Origin: GCA-2862585 sp049890295
GTDB lineage: Bacteria; Bacteroidota; Bacteroidia; Flavobacteriales; UBA7312
Assembly (NCBI GenBank): GCA_049890295.1
Contig: JBMHBP010000018.1
Span: 12,573 to 76,572, forward strand
DNA: 64,000 nt
Direction of reading: 5' to 3'
The position numbers and the translations under genes are program-made. Below, in pieces: positions 43,128 to 52,730 of the stretch; position 1 is the first letter of the stretch, and every line of letters begins with the position of its first letter. The notes under the pieces were generated by a model. The model was given only the letters and a program-made list of their open reading frames with translations, did no database searches and was not told where the DNA came from.

Positions 43128-45515
43128 TTAGTTCTTTTCGGTAGTATATACCGTACCTCTCCAGTAGAATTTGGTGTTTGGGCTACTTCCAAACTGCTCT
43201 ACTGCTAAATCAAAGGCCGAGCCAAAGGAGTGCATTTCAATTACTGGTATTTCTTCACCTAAATAATTGATTGTCGTTAAGGTATTGATAATAGTCAATG
43301 GATCATTTTCCATTTCCTCTTGTTTTTTAGCCGCTACTTCTTCTTCAGTAAGTGGTCTTGGTCTTTCTGGAGCAATGGTAATTTCGTCCATAATGTTTTG
43401 AGCACCAGCAAACTTGTCAATGATGAATAAGATGTATCTAGCATCTACTGAGATAGTACGTTGAATATCGTTTTCGAAGGCGATATCGCCACTCATAGCT
43501 TCCCAGTTACCATCAAAAGCGGTACCGATAAGGTCGCCATAGCCATTTAATACTGGACTACCGGAATTTCCACCCGTTATGTCATTGCCACTTATGAAGT
43601 TAACAATAAGGTCCCCGTTTTCATCGGCATATTGGCCATAGTCTTTAGAGTTGTATAGCTCCTCTAAACGTTCTGGCACTATAAACTCATCGTCTGAATT
43701 GTCCTTTTTGGCCATTAGACCGTCTAAGGTAGTTACATAGTCGTAATGCATAGCGTCGCCTGGCACATAGTCGCCTACTTGTCCATAAGTTAAACGCATG
43801 GTAGAGTTAGCGTTAGGATAGAATTTCTTTTCTGGCATCATCTCTCTCAAACCGGCTATGTATAGTCGTTCGCCTTTAGTTAGTTTCTCACGAACTGCCA
43901 TACGCTTCTCACGAATATTATTCATGTAGTGATCCATAATGGAGTTGAACATACGTACGGCATAGTCTTTTTCCAGTTTATAAACCGATGGCTTCTCTAA
44001 GAAATTAAAGAATTTACTTTGGCTTACAAAAGGTGAGGTTTTGTACACATAGGCCGCAAACTTATGCCAGTCGCCTTTGGTGTAGTTGTGTTTTCTAACC
44101 TTTTCAAAAGCATCCGGTTGCTTGCTGTAAGGTACATTGTCATTGTAGAGTTCTAACAACTCAGCAAACAAGTCTTGATCTAAGTCTTTGTTATAGTTTT
44201 TAAAATGCTCTCTAGCCAAGCCTTTTAGTTTATTTATGGCTAATCGCTTTGCCTTAGGGTCTTCTGGTAGATTTTTAATAGCATCCTGTATTTGATAGAT
44301 AAAGTAAAATACATCTGCCCCTTGGAAAACGGCTTCGTTGAGATAGATACGTACTTCATTGATTTTCTCATTGTCGTAATAAGCATCAGCGAGTAAGTCT
44401 AGTGCTTCGTCATATTTTTCACCTCTACTATCATCGGCTTCCACCCATGTGTCGAATTGAGCCTCTAGAGCTTTCTTTTGGTCGTAAACCTTCATGCGTT
44501 TTAGACCCTTTGTTTGTCCGATATAATATTTCCAGTAGTTAGATGTTCTAGCGTACTTTGAAGCGTACTGAATACGTACTTTTTCTTTAGCGTCCATGTG
44601 GGTGCGCATAACGGCTAACTTTCGCTCTCTGATTTCTACTACTGTTGGGTTGTATTGTTCAATTGCTTGATTAACCCCCCAAGACGATAAGTAACGGTCG
44701 GTAGAGCCTGGAAATCCCATAATCATAGAGAAGTCGCCTTGTTTAACACCATCCAATGAAATAGGGAAATGATGTTTTGGTGAGTATGGAATATTGTCTT
44801 CCGAATATTCAGCGGGTTTACCATCTGGGCCACAGTAGACGCGTAATAAGGCAAAGTCGCCGGTGTGTCTTGGCCACATCCAGTTGTCAGTGTCGCCACC
44901 GTATTTTCCAATAGACGATGGTGGAGCACCCACTAATCTTACGTCATTGAATGTTTCGTAAACCATTAGGTAAAAATCGTTACCACCAAAAAAGGACTTC
45001 ACACGGGCATTGTAATGTGTGCTATCGGTAGCTTCTGCTACAATTTCAGCTGAAAGTTTTCGAATAACAGCACTTCTTTCTTCGTCAGATACTGAGTCTA
45101 GCTCGGCATTCATTCGTTCAGTGACGTCTTCCATTCTTACCAAGAAGGATACGAATAAATCTTCATTTTCTAATTCTTGACTTTTATCCATGGCCCAAAA
45201 CCCATTGGTAAGGTAATCGTTACCCACTTTTGAGTGGGACTGGATTTGTCCGTAAGCACAATGGTGGTTGGTCAATAAAAGGCCTTGATCAGAAATCATT
45301 TCTGCCGTACAAAACCCACCCAAAGAAACTACAGCGTCTTTCAAGGAAGAATTGTTTATGTTGTAAATATCACTGGCAGTGAGTTGAAGGCCTAAGTTTT
45401 GCATATCGGCTTCGTTATCTGAAAGGAGTAGCGGTAGCCACATGCCCTCGTCAGCTTTTAGGGTTAAAAACCCAAAGCTGAAAGCCATAGTTAGTAGGGT
45501 AATTTTCTTTAGCAT
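43128..45515 (-). CDS. S46 family dipeptidyl-peptidase (DPP7/DPP11-like)
   Basis: 795 residues, exported (signal peptide to about residue 21, LKADEG). Chymotrypsin-fold catalytic triad: His in LLLTNHHCAYG, Asp in GGDTDNWMWPRHTGDFALLR, Ser in DITGGNSGSPVLNG; a helical insertion covers the middle. It removes dipeptides from peptide N-termini in the periplasm. At the position that separates DPP7 (Gly) from DPP11 (Arg) I read Gly in TAFDGNWEAM, suggesting a preference for hydrophobic rather than acidic P1 residues; this depends on alignment. Confidence 0.93.
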   Translation of the reverse strand: MLKKITLLTMAFSFGFLTLKADEGMWLPLLLSDNEADMQNLGLQLTASDIYNINNSSLKDAVVSLGGFCTAEMISDQGLLLTNHHCAYGQIQSHSKVGNDYLTNGFWAMDKSQELENEDLFVSFLVRMEDVTERMNAELDSVSDEERSAVIRKLSAEIVAEATDSTHYNARVKSFFGGNDFYLMVYETFNDVRLVGAPPSSIGKYGGDTDNWMWPRHTGDFALLRVYCGPDGKPAEYSEDNIPYSPKHHFPISLDGVKQGDFSMIMGFPGSTDRYLSSWGVNQAIEQYNPTVVEIRERKLAVMRTHMDAKEKVRIQYASKYARTSNYWKYYIGQTKGLKRMKVYDQKKALEAQFDTWVEADDSRGEKYDEALDLLADAYYDNEKINEVRIYLNEAVFQGADVFYFIYQIQDAIKNLPEDPKAKRLAINKLKGLAREHFKNYNKDLDQDLFAELLELYNDNVPYSKQPDAFEKVRKHNYTKGDWHKFAAYVYKTSPFVSQSKFFNFLEKPSVYKLEKDYAVRMFNSIMDHYMNNIREKRMAVREKLTKGERLYIAGLREMMPEKKFYPNANSTMRLTYGQVGDYVPGDAMHYDYVTTLDGLMAKKDNSDDEFIVPERLEELYNSKDYGQYADENGDLIVNFISGNDITGGNSGSPVLNGYGDLIGTAFDGNWEAMSGDIAFENDIQRTISVDARYILFIIDKFAGAQNIMDEITIAPERPRPLTEEEVAAKKQEEMENDPLTIINTLTTINYLGEEIPVIEMHSFGSAFDLAVEQFGSSPNTKFYWRGTVYTTEKN

Positions 45516-45723
45516 AATTGTTTTTTTGAATGTCTCTTACAAAGAAATATAAAAACCCTAATTCTAGAAGGTCAATTCTTATAAACTAATGAACAATGAA
45601 ATGTGAGTTTTTCAACAATCTATAGTATTAGTTTTAGTAAAAGGGTAAAACTTTATGTTTTATTAATTGTTATGAAATATAGTGTTTATGCTAAGACACG
45701 ATATTTATTAACTTAAAATTTAA

Positions 45724-45914
45724 ATCAAGAAATTATTAAACTTTATATTATCAGCTATCTTATCCACTACTTTAACATTAGTATCTGCTCAAACTTTAGA
45801 ACAACACATTCAAATTCTTTTTCAATAGACTTGAAAGGTATAAAAAGCGGAAGTTACTTAGTTTTAAAAAGCTCTAGTATAGAAATTGTAGATAACTTTA
45901 TAAAAGCGAAATAA
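45724..45914 (+). pseudogene. Remnant of a T9SS-secreted protein gene
   Basis: This is the recognisable part of a 425-base gap (45516-45940). From 45724 one frame reads IKKLLNFILSAILSTTLTLVSAQTL, a signal peptide whose start codon is now ATC, and ends at TAG after IQILFQ. In another frame, SIDLKGIKSGSYLVLKSSS...VDNFIKAK and a TAA at 45912-45914 match a T9SS type A C-terminal sorting tail. The mature domain has been lost by internal deletion with a frameshift. The rest of the gap is AT-rich with no gene seen. Confidence 0.65.
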
Positions 45915-45940
45915 TTTTTGAAATATTATAAATTTAACAA

Positions 45941-46738
45941 TCAGCAAACAGCTAGCAGCTGACGGTCTTTGATGCTTTGTTCAATGCCGTCCCATAATTT
46001 AATTCTAGCATTTAAACATACCTTGGCTACCTCTTTGGCTTCCTGCCACTTTTTATCGTCCTTACCACATAGTTCACTAATCATTTGTAAGGCCAAAGGA
46101 GTATGGACTTCTTCATCCAGTTCGATGTGCCTGTCAAGATAATAGCGAAAGGTATCTAATTTGCCGGGAAAGTTTTTATCTAAATCGTGTACGATGGAGC
46201 GAAACATGTCTGGAATAAGGTCTTCTCTGCCAAAGGTGAAGGCAGCTGCTATTTCGTGTAACTTACCTCGATGAATGATGTCAAAGGTAGTTTTTACAAA
46301 GGTAAGGGTATAGTCTTTGATGTCTTCGACATTGAACTTGAGCAGTTCTTTGTGTGAATATCCTTTTAGTAAACGGTCAATAAAACGTTCTACTTGTTGA
46401 GTATCAGCACCACATTGTTGCATGGCTTGTAGATACATTTCGTAATGACTAGCTGGCTGACCGTGAATGTCTAAGTCACTTTCTTCTTCTAATACGATTT
46501 CGTTAATAAGACGTCGTGTCTTAGGGTTACCTATAGGCATCCATGGGGCGTTGGTACTGGTAAGGCCAAATTGTAAGGCCTTGAGCAATGCCATAAAGTC
46601 CCAAACAGCAAAAACGTGTTGCTCCATTAAAATTTTAAGATCATCCAAGTGCCGCATTTGCTGATAAACAGGATGATTCAATAGTAATTTTCTAAATGGT
46701 AAAATACTCTCTTTTATGTCTTGTATGTGTTCGTTCAT
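45941..46738 (-). CDS. DUF3050 family protein (haem-oxygenase-like fold)
   Basis: 265 residues, all-helical, no signal peptide. The start (ESILPFRKLLLNHPVYQQM), the central HVFAVWDFMALLKALQ and IVLEEESDLDIHGQPASHYEMYLQAM stretches match DUF3050, with His and Glu residues arranged as in haem-oxygenase-like di-iron proteins. Biochemical role unknown. It starts at the last base of the DUF2480 gene (46738), which follows the SUF genes, so it may belong to the same leftward operon. Confidence 0.78.
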   Translation of the reverse strand: MNEHIQDIKESILPFRKLLLNHPVYQQMRHLDDLKILMEQHVFAVWDFMALLKALQFGLTSTNAPWMPIGNPKTRRLINEIVLEEESDLDIHGQPASHYEMYLQAMQQCGADTQQVERFIDRLLKGYSHKELLKFNVEDIKDYTLTFVKTTFDIIHRGKLHEIAAAFTFGREDLIPDMFRSIVHDLDKNFPGKLDTFRYYLDRHIELDEEVHTPLALQMISELCGKDDKKWQEAKEVAKVCLNARIKLWDGIEQSIKDRQLLAVC

Positions 46739-47241
46739 TATCGTTTAAAAATAGGTACGGAAGAACAGGCTTCTCCGTACATAATACTTTTTGCTACTGG
46801 TCTTAATTTAGTGGTTATAGCCATATAGGCATGGTCTACAATGTTTAAATTGCTACACCCTTTTATAATAACACGTTGATCTTTATAAGGGCTAACATCT
46901 AAATCAACAATAACGGACTGAAAAAGGAAACTTTCTAATTGCTCTAGGGTACCTCTGACAACGGTTTTGGCATGTGGTATGAGTGATGAAGCGATTAGCA
47001 TATAAGCCCATACAGGTACAATAGCGTCGGCCGAACAATCGATACTTATGAACTGGTCTTTGTATTGCGACCAGTCGTGTTGCCTGACCTGTTCTCTAAA
47101 GTCCTTTTCCTTCAATATAAGCTCTTCAAACAACCAGTCTTTGAGATCGATGACCGTTCGCTTCCCTTGAGGATAATACTCTTCTAAATCGAAGGTAATT
47201 AGGCCGCTATTGGCTACTTTATTTACAATCTCTTCCGTCAT
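46738..47241 (-). CDS. DUF2480 family protein
   Basis: 167 residues. The conserved start (IVNKVANSGLITFDLEEYYPQGKRTVIDLKDWLFEELILKEKDFR) identifies DUF2480, a Bacteroidota family almost always beside SUF genes; function unknown. It lies two bases after the SufT-like gene, and its last base is shared with the start of the DUF3050 gene. Confidence 0.82.
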   Translation of the reverse strand: MTEEIVNKVANSGLITFDLEEYYPQGKRTVIDLKDWLFEELILKEKDFREQVRQHDWSQYKDQFISIDCSADAIVPVWAYMLIASSLIPHAKTVVRGTLEQLESFLFQSVIVDLDVSPYKDQRVIIKGCSNLNIVDHAYMAITTKLRPVAKSIMYGEACSSVPIFKR

Positions 47242-47243
47242 GT

Positions 47244-47567
47244 TTACATCATTCCTAATTCTAGTTTAGCTTCCTCGCTCATCATGTCTTTGTCCCAAGG
47301 AGGGTCAAAAGTAATATTGACTTTTACATTTCTGACTTCTTCTACTACCTTAACTTTCTCCTCGACTTCGACCGGTAGGGTTTCGGCAACAGGGCAGTTG
47401 GGCGAAGTGAGTGTCATTTCAATCTCGACGTCGCATTCATCGCTGACTTGAACGTCGTAAATGAGCCCTAATTCATAAATATTAACAGGAATTTCTGGGT
47501 CATAGATTTGACAGATTTTCTCTACTATTTTTTCGCCAATGGCTTGTAATTCTTTATCTGTTTTCAT
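47244..47567 (-). CDS. SUF-associated MIP18/PaaD-like Fe-S assembly factor (SufT-like)
   Basis: 107 residues of the DUF59 family. KICQIYDPEIPVNIYELGLIYDV and the reactive cysteine in TSPNCPVAETLP are typical, with FDPPWDKDMMSEEAKLELGM at the end. It helps iron-sulfur cluster maturation or delivery. It sits five bases after sufE and two bases before the DUF2480 gene in the SUF operon. Confidence 0.88.
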   Translation of the reverse strand: MKTDKELQAIGEKIVEKICQIYDPEIPVNIYELGLIYDVQVSDECDVEIEMTLTSPNCPVAETLPVEVEEKVKVVEEVRNVKVNITFDPPWDKDMMSEEAKLELGMM

Positions 47568-47572
47568 AGTTA

Positions 47573-47995
47573 TTAGTGTTGTGATTGAAACGCTAATGCG
47601 TATATTTTCATTTGTTTGACCATAGCGAGTAAACCATTAGCTCTGGTTGGAGACAACTGTTCTTTTAGGCCAATCTGATTAATAAAATCGGTGTTGGCTT
47701 CTACGATATCTTTAGCCTTTTGTTGTGAAAATACGCGAATCATCAAAGCAATGATTCCTTTGGTCATGACAGCGTCGCTATCGGCAGTAAAAATGACCTT
47801 ATCGCTTTGCTTTTCGGCGTGTAGCCATACACGTGATTGACAGCCTTTGATGAGGTTAGTCTCCACTTTGAATTGAGCATCTATGAGTGGTAATGATTTT
47901 CCCAAATCAATGATATGTTCGTATTTGTCCATCCATTGCTCAAACATGTCAAACTCTTCGACAATGTCTTGTTGTATTTCTGAAATACTTGCCAT
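47573..47995 (-). CDS. sufE: Cysteine desulfuration protein SufE
   Basis: Accepts persulfide sulfur from SufS and delivers it to the SufBCD scaffold. 140 residues; the acceptor cysteine is in NLIKGCQSRVWLHAE (about residue 52). SPTRANGLLAMVKQMK is the usual C-terminal segment. Two bases separate it from sufS. Confidence 0.93.
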   Translation of the reverse strand: MASISEIQQDIVEEFDMFEQWMDKYEHIIDLGKSLPLIDAQFKVETNLIKGCQSRVWLHAEKQSDKVIFTADSDAVMTKGIIALMIRVFSQQKAKDIVEANTDFINQIGLKEQLSPTRANGLLAMVKQMKIYALAFQSQH

Positions 47996-47997
47996 GA

Positions 47998-49212
47998 TTA
48001 TGATAGCATTTGTTGGGCTTTTTTAACGCCCTTTATTAATCGATCAATATCTTCTTCGTTATTATAAACGGCTAAAGAGGCACGAATAGTACCTGGAATA
48101 CCAAGATTATCCATGATAGGTTGTGCACAATGGTGACCAGTACGTACAGCAATGCCTAATTTATCTAATATCATTCCTACATCGTAAGGGTGTGTATCTC
48201 CTACCAAAAATGACACAACAGCGGCTTTGTTGGGAGCTTCACCGATAATACGCATACCGTCAATTTGTTTTAATTTATCGGTCGTATACTGCAATAAAGC
48301 CTGTTCGTGTTGAGCTACATTTTCAAGCCCTAAATCATTAAGCCAATCAATTGCTGTTTTGAGGGCTATACCACCAGCAATGTTGGGTGTTCCGGCCTCA
48401 AATTTATGAGGAAGATCGGCATAAGTAGTTTTTTCAAAACTGACCGTTGCTATCATTTCTCCACCGCCTTGATAGGGAGGTAATGTTCTTAGGTGTTTTT
48501 CTTTACCGTATAATACGCCAACACCTGTTGGACCATACACTTTATGTCCTGAAATACAGTAAAAATCAGCATCTAAGTCTTGCACATCAATTTTACAATG
48601 TGGTCCTGCCTGGGCACCGTCAATTACAACTAAAGCTCCTTTTTGGTGGGCCCAATCTATCATCTCTTTAACTGGGTTGATGGTTCCCAAAGCGTTTGAT
48701 ATATGATTAACGGCTACTATCTTAGTTCTTTCATTAAGAAGGTCTTGGTAGCTATCTATATCTAGGGTGCCATTGTTATTCATGGGAATGACTTTCAGTA
48801 CAGAACCTGTTTGTTCGCATAGCATTTGCCAAGGAACAATATTGGAATGGTGCTCTAGTGTTGATATAAGAAGTTCATCGTCTTCTTTCAAGATACTTCT
48901 AAAACCATTAGCAATTAAGTTAATGGCTTCGGTATTACCTTTGGTGAATATTACCTCATGAGCATGTTCGGCGTTTATGTGTTGTCGTAGAGTTTCTCTA
49001 GAATTTTCATAGGCATCGGTAGCAACCTGACTAAGGTGATGTACGCCACGATGGATATTAGAGTTTATTTTTTCGTAATACTGACTAATGGCATCAATAA
49101 CTATTTTTGGCTTATGAGTAGTAGCACCATTGTCTAGGTATACAAGTGGGTGGCCGTTAACTTCTTGATGAAGGGTTGGAAATTGTTGGCGAATATGTTG
49201 AATATTCAACAT
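47998..49212 (-). CDS. sufS: Cysteine desulfurase SufS
   Basis: PLP enzyme producing persulfide from cysteine. 404 residues. The PLP lysine is in ADFYCISGHKVYGPTGVGVLYG, the PLP-stacking His in NTEAINLIANGF...EHHSNIVPW, and the catalytic cysteine in VRTGHHCAQPIM. It starts two bases after the sufD stop. Group II (SufS-type) by its short catalytic loop. Confidence 0.96.
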   Translation of the reverse strand: MLNIQHIRQQFPTLHQEVNGHPLVYLDNGATTHKPKIVIDAISQYYEKINSNIHRGVHHLSQVATDAYENSRETLRQHINAEHAHEVIFTKGNTEAINLIANGFRSILKEDDELLISTLEHHSNIVPWQMLCEQTGSVLKVIPMNNNGTLDIDSYQDLLNERTKIVAVNHISNALGTINPVKEMIDWAHQKGALVVIDGAQAGPHCKIDVQDLDADFYCISGHKVYGPTGVGVLYGKEKHLRTLPPYQGGGEMIATVSFEKTTYADLPHKFEAGTPNIAGGIALKTAIDWLNDLGLENVAQHEQALLQYTTDKLKQIDGMRIIGEAPNKAAVVSFLVGDTHPYDVGMILDKLGIAVRTGHHCAQPIMDNLGIPGTIRASLAVYNNEEDIDRLIKGVKKAQQMLS

Positions 49213-49213
49213 A

Positions 49214-50512
49214 TTATAATTCTAAACTAATATCAACGCTGAGTTTATCGGCTATGATTCGGTTCAATTTTTGCTTTAGTTCTGGTATTTTTACGTTGCT
49301 AAGTACATCATTGGCAAAAGCATACATCAAAGTAGCTTGTGCCTCTTTGAATGGAATACCTCTTGATCGTAAATAGAATAAAGCCTCCTCGTCTAATTGG
49401 CCAATTGTGCAGCCATGACTACAAGCTACATCATCGGCATATATTTCTAATTGCGGTTTAGTATCAATGGATGCCTCATCGGTCAATAACAAGTTGTTAT
49501 TTGATTGGAAGGCATTGGTTTTTTGTGCATCGGGACGTACCATTACTTTACCGTTGAATACCCCTTTGGCATTGTTGTCAAAAATACCTTTATATAATTC
49601 ATTACTCAGGCAGTTGGGTACAGCATGATCAACCAGAGTGTGGTGATCGACCAGTTGATTTTCACCAATCAGTGTAACGCCTCGCATATTACTTTCAGCA
49701 TACTGTCCATTTAGGGTAAAGCTGAGGTTATTTCTTATGAACTTGCTGCCGAAACTAAAGGTATCAACGGTGCAGGTAGACTGCTTATCCTGGTTGACCC
49801 AGGTGTTATCTATTACTGAGCAATTACGTTGGTCATTTTGAATTTTGTAAAGATCAACAATGGAATCTTTGTGAGCAAAAATTTCTGTGACAACATTGGT
49901 AAACACGGATTTATTATCGGTGTTTTGATAACGTTCAGTGAGTTGTATTTGGCTATTTTCCTCTGCAATTATGATGTTGCGATTTTGTAAAAACACATCT
50001 TCTGAAATGCCATTGGTAAGATAGATAATTTGAATAGGCTTATCTACCACCATGCCTTTTGGAACATGTACAAAAGTACCATCTAAACACAAGGCATTAT
50101 TTAGGGATACAAAACTGTCTGCTTGTTCAGGCACAGCCTTTCCCCAATATGCTTTGATAACCTCTGGGTATTGGTTTTCTGCTACTGACAATGGGCAAAT
50201 CACGAATTTGGTAGTATCGATACTTGATAGTCCTTCAGAAAACTGCCCATTGACAAAAACCATGCAATAGGTATCAGTTTCAGTCAGGATGTATTCGCTT
50301 AATAGCTCTTTAGTAATCTCAGAGGGAGAGGTAGTCAGTTTGTAGTCATTTTTTAATATAGGTAATGGGTTAGTGTACTTCCATTCCTCGTCTTTTACTG
50401 TTGGAAACCCATTTTTTTCCAACTGCATGATACTTTGCTTGCGTAGATCTTGAAAAGATAAAGCCTTTTCATTATCGTAGTACGCCTTTATGAGTTTATC
50501 TTTGAATGTCAC
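49214..50512 (-). CDS. sufD: Fe-S assembly scaffold subunit SufD
   Basis: Partner of SufB in the SufBC2D scaffold. 432 residues, right-handed beta-helix. The C-terminal ADDVACSHGCTIGQLDEEALFYLRSRGI carries conserved Cys/His used at the SufB-SufD interface. Its ATG overlaps the sufC stop by four bases (50509-50512). Confidence 0.94.
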   Translation of the reverse strand: MTFKDKLIKAYYDNEKALSFQDLRKQSIMQLEKNGFPTVKDEEWKYTNPLPILKNDYKLTTSPSEITKELLSEYILTETDTYCMVFVNGQFSEGLSSIDTTKFVICPLSVAENQYPEVIKAYWGKAVPEQADSFVSLNNALCLDGTFVHVPKGMVVDKPIQIIYLTNGISEDVFLQNRNIIIAEENSQIQLTERYQNTDNKSVFTNVVTEIFAHKDSIVDLYKIQNDQRNCSVIDNTWVNQDKQSTCTVDTFSFGSKFIRNNLSFTLNGQYAESNMRGVTLIGENQLVDHHTLVDHAVPNCLSNELYKGIFDNNAKGVFNGKVMVRPDAQKTNAFQSNNNLLLTDEASIDTKPQLEIYADDVACSHGCTIGQLDEEALFYLRSRGIPFKEAQATLMYAFANDVLSNVKIPELKQKLNRIIADKLSVDISLEL

Positions 50513-51264
50513 AGTACTTGAGTTTCTTTAATGATCCAGTCGTAACCCTTTTCTTCTAGTTCTAGGGCTAAATCTTTATTGCCTGATTTTACTATTCTTC
50601 CATCGTGTAAAACGTGGACAAAATCTGGAACAATGTAATCTAATAGACGTTGGTAGTGAGTTATGACTACAGTAGCGTTATCTTTTGTTCTAAGTTTGTT
50701 TACACCATTGGCAACTATTCGTAAGGCATCGATATCTAATCCTGAGTCGGTTTCATCTAAAATAGCCAATTTAGGATTGAGCATGGCCATTTGAAAGATT
50801 TCGTTTCTCTTTTTTTCTCCGCCTGAAAACCCTTGATTTAGTGAGCGACTTAGAAATCCTTTTTTAATTTCAAGAAGCTCCATTTTTTCTCTCATCATTT
50901 TCAAAAGCTCTCCCGCCGGGATGGGTTCTAAACCTTGAGCTTTTCGGCTTTCATTGAGAGAAGTTTTTAAGAAATTGGAAACGGAAACCCCTGGTATTTC
51001 GATAGGGTATTGGAAGGATAGAAATACTCCCATGTGTGCACGTTCTTCGGGTGATAAGTCAATAATACTTTCTCCATTGAAAAAAATATCACCTCCTTGT
51101 ACTTCGTATTCTTCTCTACCTGCAATGACGGACGAAAGGGTGCTTTTTCCTGATCCATTGGGACCCATTATAGCATGAACTTCTCCAGCATTTACACTTA
51201 GGTTAATTCCGTTAAGTATGTCATTGCCCTCTACTGAGGCCTTTAAATTTTCTACTTTTAACAT
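50509..51264 (-). CDS. sufC: Fe-S assembly ATPase SufC
   Basis: ABC-type ATPase driving conformational change of the scaffold. 251 residues: Walker A GPNGSGKSTL, signature FSGGEKKRNEI and Walker B KLAILDETDSGLD. It lies 12 bases after sufB and overlaps sufD. Confidence 0.97.
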   Translation of the reverse strand: MLKVENLKASVEGNDILNGINLSVNAGEVHAIMGPNGSGKSTLSSVIAGREEYEVQGGDIFFNGESIIDLSPEERAHMGVFLSFQYPIEIPGVSVSNFLKTSLNESRKAQGLEPIPAGELLKMMREKMELLEIKKGFLSRSLNQGFSGGEKKRNEIFQMAMLNPKLAILDETDSGLDIDALRIVANGVNKLRTKDNATVVITHYQRLLDYIVPDFVHVLHDGRIVKSGNKDLALELEEKGYDWIIKETQVL

Positions 51265-51276
51265 GTTATAGTTGAT

Positions 51277-52719
51277 TTATCCTACACTTCCTTCTAGACT
51301 TATGGCTAGAAGTTTTTGAGCTTCTACCGCAAACTCCATAGGTAATTGGTTTAGTACGTCTTTACAATAGCCGTTGACAATAAGGGCGATGGCTTCTTCC
51401 GTGCCAATACCTCTTTGATTGCAATAAAATATTTGATCTTCACCTATCTTTGAAGTAGTAGCTTCATGTTCTATTTTAGCCGATTTGTTTTTTACTTCAA
51501 TATATGGAAAGGTATGCGAACCGCATTTATCACCCATTAAGAGAGAATCGCATTGAGAAAAATTCCTAGCGTTATGTGCGTTTTTCTGAATTTTAACTAG
51601 TCCTCTGTAACTACCTTCGCTATTTCCGGCACAGATACCTTTGGAGATGATGGTACTTTTAGTATTTTTTCCTAAATGAACCATTTTAGTTCCGGTGTCG
51701 GCTTGTTGGTAGTTATTGGTAACAGCTACTGAATAAAATTCACCAATGGAATCATCGCCTTTTAAAATACATGAAGGGTATTTCCAAGTGACCGCTGAGC
51801 CGGTTTCTACTTGTGTCCATGAAATTTTTGCTCTATCGTGGCAAATACCTCGTTTAGTTACGAAGTTGAATACACCTCCGATACCATTAGCGTCGCCAGG
51901 GTACCAATTTTGAACGGTTGAGTATTTGATTTCAGCATCGTCCATGGCAATGAGTTCAACTACAGCGGCATGCAGTTGGTTTTCGTCTCGCATGGGGGCT
52001 GTACACCCTTCCAAGTAGCTAACATAGCTGCCTTGGTCGGCAATGACTAGGGTTCGCTCAAATTGACCGGTTCCTGCTTGATTAATTCTAAAGTAGGTGG
52101 ACAATTCCATGGGGCATTTGACCCCTTTGGGGATATAACAAAACGATCCGTCGGTAAAAACGGCCGAATTGAGTGCTGAAAAGAAATTATCTGTAGTAGG
52201 AACAACGGTTCCTATATATTTTTTTACTAATTCGGGGTGTTCTTTGACAGCTTCGCTAATGGAACAAAAAATGATTCCTAACTCTGCTAATTTGTCTTTG
52301 AAACTAGTGGCCACTGAGACGCTGTCCATGACAAAGTCTACAGCGACACCGGCCAGTTTTTTTTGTTCGTCTATGGATATTCCGAGTTTATCAAAGGTTT
52401 TTTTCATCTCCGGATCTAACTCGTCCAAGCTGTTAAGTTGTTTCTTTTGCTTTGGGGCGGCGTAGTAGATAATATCTTGGTAGTCGGGTTTTTGATAGTT
52501 AATATTAGCCCAGTTAGGTTCGGCCATTTTTTGCCAACTAGCAAATGCTTTTAAGCGAAAGTTCAGCATCCATTCTGGCTCTTCTTTCTTTTTTGAGATT
52601 AAGCGAATGGTGTCTTCATTCAATCCTTTTTGAATAGTGTCACTTTCGATATTTGTTGTGAATCCATATTTGTATTCACTATCGGTAACTTCTTTTAATA
52701 TTTTATCTTCTTCTGTCAA
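51277..52719 (-). CDS. sufB: Fe-S assembly scaffold subunit SufB
   Basis: 480 residues, the cluster-assembling scaffold. Typical segments are IPKGVKCPMELSTYFRIN, YLEGCTAPMRDENQLHAAVVELIA and CDSLLMGDKCGSHTFPYIEVKNKSAKIEHEATTSKI, which hold the essential cysteine and glutamate region. Translation appears to begin at TTG (52719), preceded by AAGGA about nine bases upstream, an unusual Shine-Dalgarno-like site for this phylum; no in-frame ATG is nearby. Eleven bases separate it from the sufA-type gene. Confidence 0.94.
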   Translation of the reverse strand: MTEEDKILKEVTDSEYKYGFTTNIESDTIQKGLNEDTIRLISKKKEEPEWMLNFRLKAFASWQKMAEPNWANINYQKPDYQDIIYYAAPKQKKQLNSLDELDPEMKKTFDKLGISIDEQKKLAGVAVDFVMDSVSVATSFKDKLAELGIIFCSISEAVKEHPELVKKYIGTVVPTTDNFFSALNSAVFTDGSFCYIPKGVKCPMELSTYFRINQAGTGQFERTLVIADQGSYVSYLEGCTAPMRDENQLHAAVVELIAMDDAEIKYSTVQNWYPGDANGIGGVFNFVTKRGICHDRAKISWTQVETGSAVTWKYPSCILKGDDSIGEFYSVAVTNNYQQADTGTKMVHLGKNTKSTIISKGICAGNSEGSYRGLVKIQKNAHNARNFSQCDSLLMGDKCGSHTFPYIEVKNKSAKIEHEATTSKIGEDQIFYCNQRGIGTEEAIALIVNGYCKDVLNQLPMEFAVEAQKLLAISLEGSVG

Positions 52720-52730
52720 ATCTTATTCCT

